Shown in pieces: positions 62,159 to 64,000 of a DNA stretch of 64,000 nt (positions are counted from its first letter, which is position 1; each line of letters begins with the position of its first letter). Below the pieces are notes generated by a model, which saw only the letters and a list, made by a program, of their open reading frames with translations, was not told where the DNA came from and ran no database searches. This stretch comes from Vampirovibrionales bacterium. Its GTDB lineage: Bacteria > Cyanobacteriota > Vampirovibrionia > Vampirovibrionales > Vampirovibrionaceae. A program made the position numbers and the translations under genes. The stretch spans positions 682,001 through 746,000 of the forward strand of contig JADJRF010000005.1 of assembly GCA_016712355.1 (NCBI GenBank), given 5' to 3'.

Positions 62159-62540
62159 GTTTTCCGACGAGAAGCGGGCGGGACGGGGCGCCAGGCGGGC
62201 GAAATCTCCCCGGATTCAGACGCGGCGCGCTGCATCGGAGTTGACGTCCCTGGCCAACGTCTTGCCTCAGGTGGGAGAATCGCTGGGGCTGGAGCGAAAA
62301 GCCGCAGAACTGGCCATGCTGGCCTTGTGGCGCGAACTGACGCCGCCGCCTTATCGCGATCGCAGCCGGGCTTTGAAAATTATTCGTCAGGGAGAGGCGC
62401 AGGTCTTGCAAGTGGGCGTCGAAGACGGGGCGACGGCGGGGGACCTGTCGTTTCAACTGGAGGCGATTCGCGCGCGTTTGAACGCGTTTTCGGCGCAGAC
62501 GGGCGTGACGATCGATCGGATTCAGTTAATGACGCGCTAG
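62148..62540 (+). CDS. DciA-like protein (DUF721)
   Basis: 130 residues from a GTG overlapping the recF stop. Residues about 15-130 show the DUF721 pattern: LGLERKAAELAMLALWREL, a middle GEAQVLQVGV, GDLSFQLEAIRARLNAFS and a final VTIDRIQLMTR. DciA is a bacterial loader-like factor that interacts with the DnaB helicase. The clustering with dnaN and recF supports the assignment. Confidence 0.85.
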   Translation: MASEFSDEKRAGRGARRAKSPRIQTRRAASELTSLANVLPQVGESLGLERKAAELAMLALWRELTPPPYRDRSRALKIIRQGEAQVLQVGVEDGATAGDLSFQLEAIRARLNAFSAQTGVTIDRIQLMTR

Positions 62541-63811
62541 AGCGTAAGCGGGCGAGACGCCTCATGGCGGGACCCGGTACGCGATTCAAACGTGCGGGTC
62601 AATCGGGCGGTGCTTGCCCAGTTGATGCCGCCCATGATCGTTCCCAACCAGGCGATGGCGCTTAGCGGCGCGCCCGCCAGACCGATTCCCAGTAAGGCGG
62701 AGGCCGCCAGCGTCCCCACCGGCGTCATGACGCCCATGGTCCAGGCGCGGGCCTGGCGACGGCGAAACGCCTCAAAGCGGTTGGTGAGCAGCATGCGCAG
62801 CGGGTTGTAAAAGCCTGTACGCAGCTCCGTTTCCAGAAAGCGATTCATCACGGCGATGATCAGCGTCGGCGGGGTTAAATTTAGCGCCATGCCGGCTGTC
62901 ATGATGACCGCATAGCCGATGGTACAGGCTTTAATGCCAACGCGCGCCACCAGTCGATTGACGATAAAAAGCTGGACGACTAGCGAAATCATCAGCGAAA
63001 GGGTCAGATACCAGCCCAGGAATCCGCCCATGTCGTTTTCATTGGTGAAATGCGTCTGAAAAAACCGGCTGTACTGGTAATTCAACAGCCATCGACACAG
63101 GATAAACGTGATGGAACTTGCGCTCATCCATTGCAACATGGACGACCCGCGCAGGAATTGCCAGAAATCGCGAAGACCGCCGCCGGGCGCATCGCGCTGA
63201 ATCACGTCGCCGCGCAACGGCAGACGGCGCTGCATCAGTTCAAGCGCTGCGATGCAAATCAGGGCCAGCGCGGCATAGGCCAGCACAAAATCCAGCATGC
63301 TGAAAACCCCGGCAAGCGCGCCCAGCAGCGCCCCGCCCAACGCCCCGCCCAGACGGCCGCCCGCGTAAATGGCTGGCAGGACGCGATCCAGCTCGCTTCG
63401 GGTGAAGTAATCCTGCAAATACGAGCCGAAGTGCATCAGCGCCATGGTGAAAGAGATTTCGCGGCTGACAAAGAGCAGGCCGTAACACCACGTGGGCGGA
63501 TGCGTCATCCAGTGCAGGGCGCCCCATGCGCCGAGAAACGAGGCCATACTCAGCGTTAAAATCGCCTGAAACAGCCGTGTTGAGGAGAAGCGGCGCGCCA
63601 GCGTCATATACAGGGCCATCAGCGCCATATTGAGCAGCGCCGTGACGGCGTAATACCCCGGCAAGGCGGCGGCCCCTACCCGATGCACAAACATGGACAG
63701 CGATACGGCGTCGCCCAGCGCCAACATGGCGAACATTGCCGTATAAAGCGAAAAAAACGGGGTCAGCCGCTTTAAATCGCCGCTTTGAAGGTAGAAGAGG
63801 TTAATCGCCAT
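62537..63811 (-). CDS. Multi-pass membrane transporter (MFS / ADP-ATP translocase-like)
   Basis: 424 residues with about 12 transmembrane segments. No signal peptide. Stretches such as SREISFTMALMHFGSYLQDYFTRSE, YAGGRLGGALGGALLGAL, and LETELRTGFYNPLRMLLTNR resemble the MFS subgroup near the Npt1/TLC translocases and TIGR-type NTP/NDP transporters, but no diagnostic substrate motif is visible. Converges with the DUF721 gene, overlapping it by 4 bp. Confidence 0.7.
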   Translation of the reverse strand: MAINLFYLQSGDLKRLTPFFSLYTAMFAMLALGDAVSLSMFVHRVGAAALPGYYAVTALLNMALMALYMTLARRFSSTRLFQAILTLSMASFLGAWGALHWMTHPPTWCYGLLFVSREISFTMALMHFGSYLQDYFTRSELDRVLPAIYAGGRLGGALGGALLGALAGVFSMLDFVLAYAALALICIAALELMQRRLPLRGDVIQRDAPGGGLRDFWQFLRGSSMLQWMSASSITFILCRWLLNYQYSRFFQTHFTNENDMGGFLGWYLTLSLMISLVVQLFIVNRLVARVGIKACTIGYAVIMTAGMALNLTPPTLIIAVMNRFLETELRTGFYNPLRMLLTNRFEAFRRRQARAWTMGVMTPVGTLAASALLGIGLAGAPLSAIAWLGTIMGGINWASTARLTRTFESRTGSRHEASRPLTL

Positions 63812-63999
63812 GGGGGCAGAGGCTCAATTTTTCGAAGAGCGTAATCAATATAACGCGTTAAAAATCCGCAAATTTCATACAAATGCTCAGAAGAGAGAGC
63901 TAACAAGTCTAATGTTTCATAGTTTGATAAAGGGAGAATATAATCGAGCCCTGTTTTATTGGTAATTTTTTTGGTGATAGCGACGTTGTTCATTAACAT
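63772..63999 (-). CDS. AT-rich ORF at the window edge, doubtful
   Basis: A 75-codon frame, open to the right edge, so it could be the end of a gene whose start is outside. The translation (LDYILPLSNYETLDLLALSSEH and following) uses many TTA and ATT codons unlike its GC-rich neighbours. It overlaps the transporter start by 40 bp. Could be a recently acquired fragment or chance. Confidence 0.3.
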   Translation of the reverse strand: MLMNNVAITKKITNKTGLDYILPLSNYETLDLLALSSEHLYEICGFLTRYIDYALRKIEPLPPWRLTSSTFKAAI

Positions 64000-64000
64000 C

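Noticed and set aside
1..64000. CRISPR arrays, insertion sequences, phage genes
   Set aside because: No regular direct repeats with spacers, no transposase or integrase motif found by eye.

Overview
The window is a GC-rich, gene-dense bacterial chromosome segment with no insertion sequence, prophage, CRISPR array or rRNA. The outer-membrane genes (lpxK and a family 9 glycosyltransferase), the flagellar hook genes (flgE, flgD, fliK, fliJ), the divisome gene sbp next to ftsZ, and the mix of mutS2, a DapL-like aminotransferase, pdxJ and folE2 point to a flagellated Gram-negative bacterium related to Cyanobacteria but without photosynthesis genes in view. Vampirovibrionia/Melainabacteria is my best guess. 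This placement is inference from gene content, not from a phylogeny.

Layout. 1-2.5 kb: the 3' part of a bioD-like gene, a tandem-domain 6-pyruvoyl-tetrahydropterin synthase (QueD-like) and folE2. 2.7-6.9 kb: a secreted aspartic protease, then the metG-tatD-small protein operon and a membrane protein. 7.1-10 kb: sbp-ftsZ-mtnA. 10.1-13.8 kb: msrB, yqeK-rsfS, ymdB, recA. 14-15.4 kb: tRNA-Leu(CAG) and infC-rpmI-rplT, with infC apparently starting at AUU. 15.5-16.9 kb: two tandem paralogues of an unrecognised family. 17-21.8 kb: fliJ-fliK-flgD-flgE, closed by a strong terminator. 22-29 kb: aspS, a TPR membrane protein, secA. 29-34.4 kb: two small odd proteins, ribD with a long C-terminal tail, an RlpA-like protein, a small membrane protein and a P-loop protein. 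34.3-39.7 kb: sugar epimerase, DapL-like aminotransferase, beta-hydroxyacid dehydrogenase, HI0933-type flavoprotein, unknown. 39.7-43.1 kb: PhoB/PhoR-like two-component pair whose kinase is frameshifted, an unknown membrane protein, a long promoter-driven leader or RNA, and a 70-aa membrane protein. 43.1-52.5 kb: folD, a DAACS symporter, a solitary N6-adenine methyltransferase, a degenerate cyclase-like membrane protein, an M23 peptidase, pdxJ-corA and an unknown. 52.5-53.4 kb: AT-rich islands around a 58-aa gene. 53.4-58 kb: lpxK-glycosyltransferase-mutS2. 58.5-64 kb: EF-hand-like protein, dnaN-recF-dciA (DUF721), a transporter, and an AT-rich open frame reaching the right edge.

The known genes cover core processes: translation (metG, aspS, infC, L35, L20, rsfS), replication and repair (dnaN, recF, dciA, recA, mutS2), division (ftsZ, sbp, RlpA, M23), envelope (lpxK, secA), pterin and vitamin pathways (folE2, PTPS, folD, ribD, pdxJ, bioD) and motility. 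The least explained items are the tandem paralogues at 15.5-16.9 kb, the pseudo-cyclase at 47.5 kb, the two-domain PTPS that lacks one catalytic Cys, the 58-aa gene with its promoter-like element, and the unassigned 390-nt transcribed leader at 42.5 kb.
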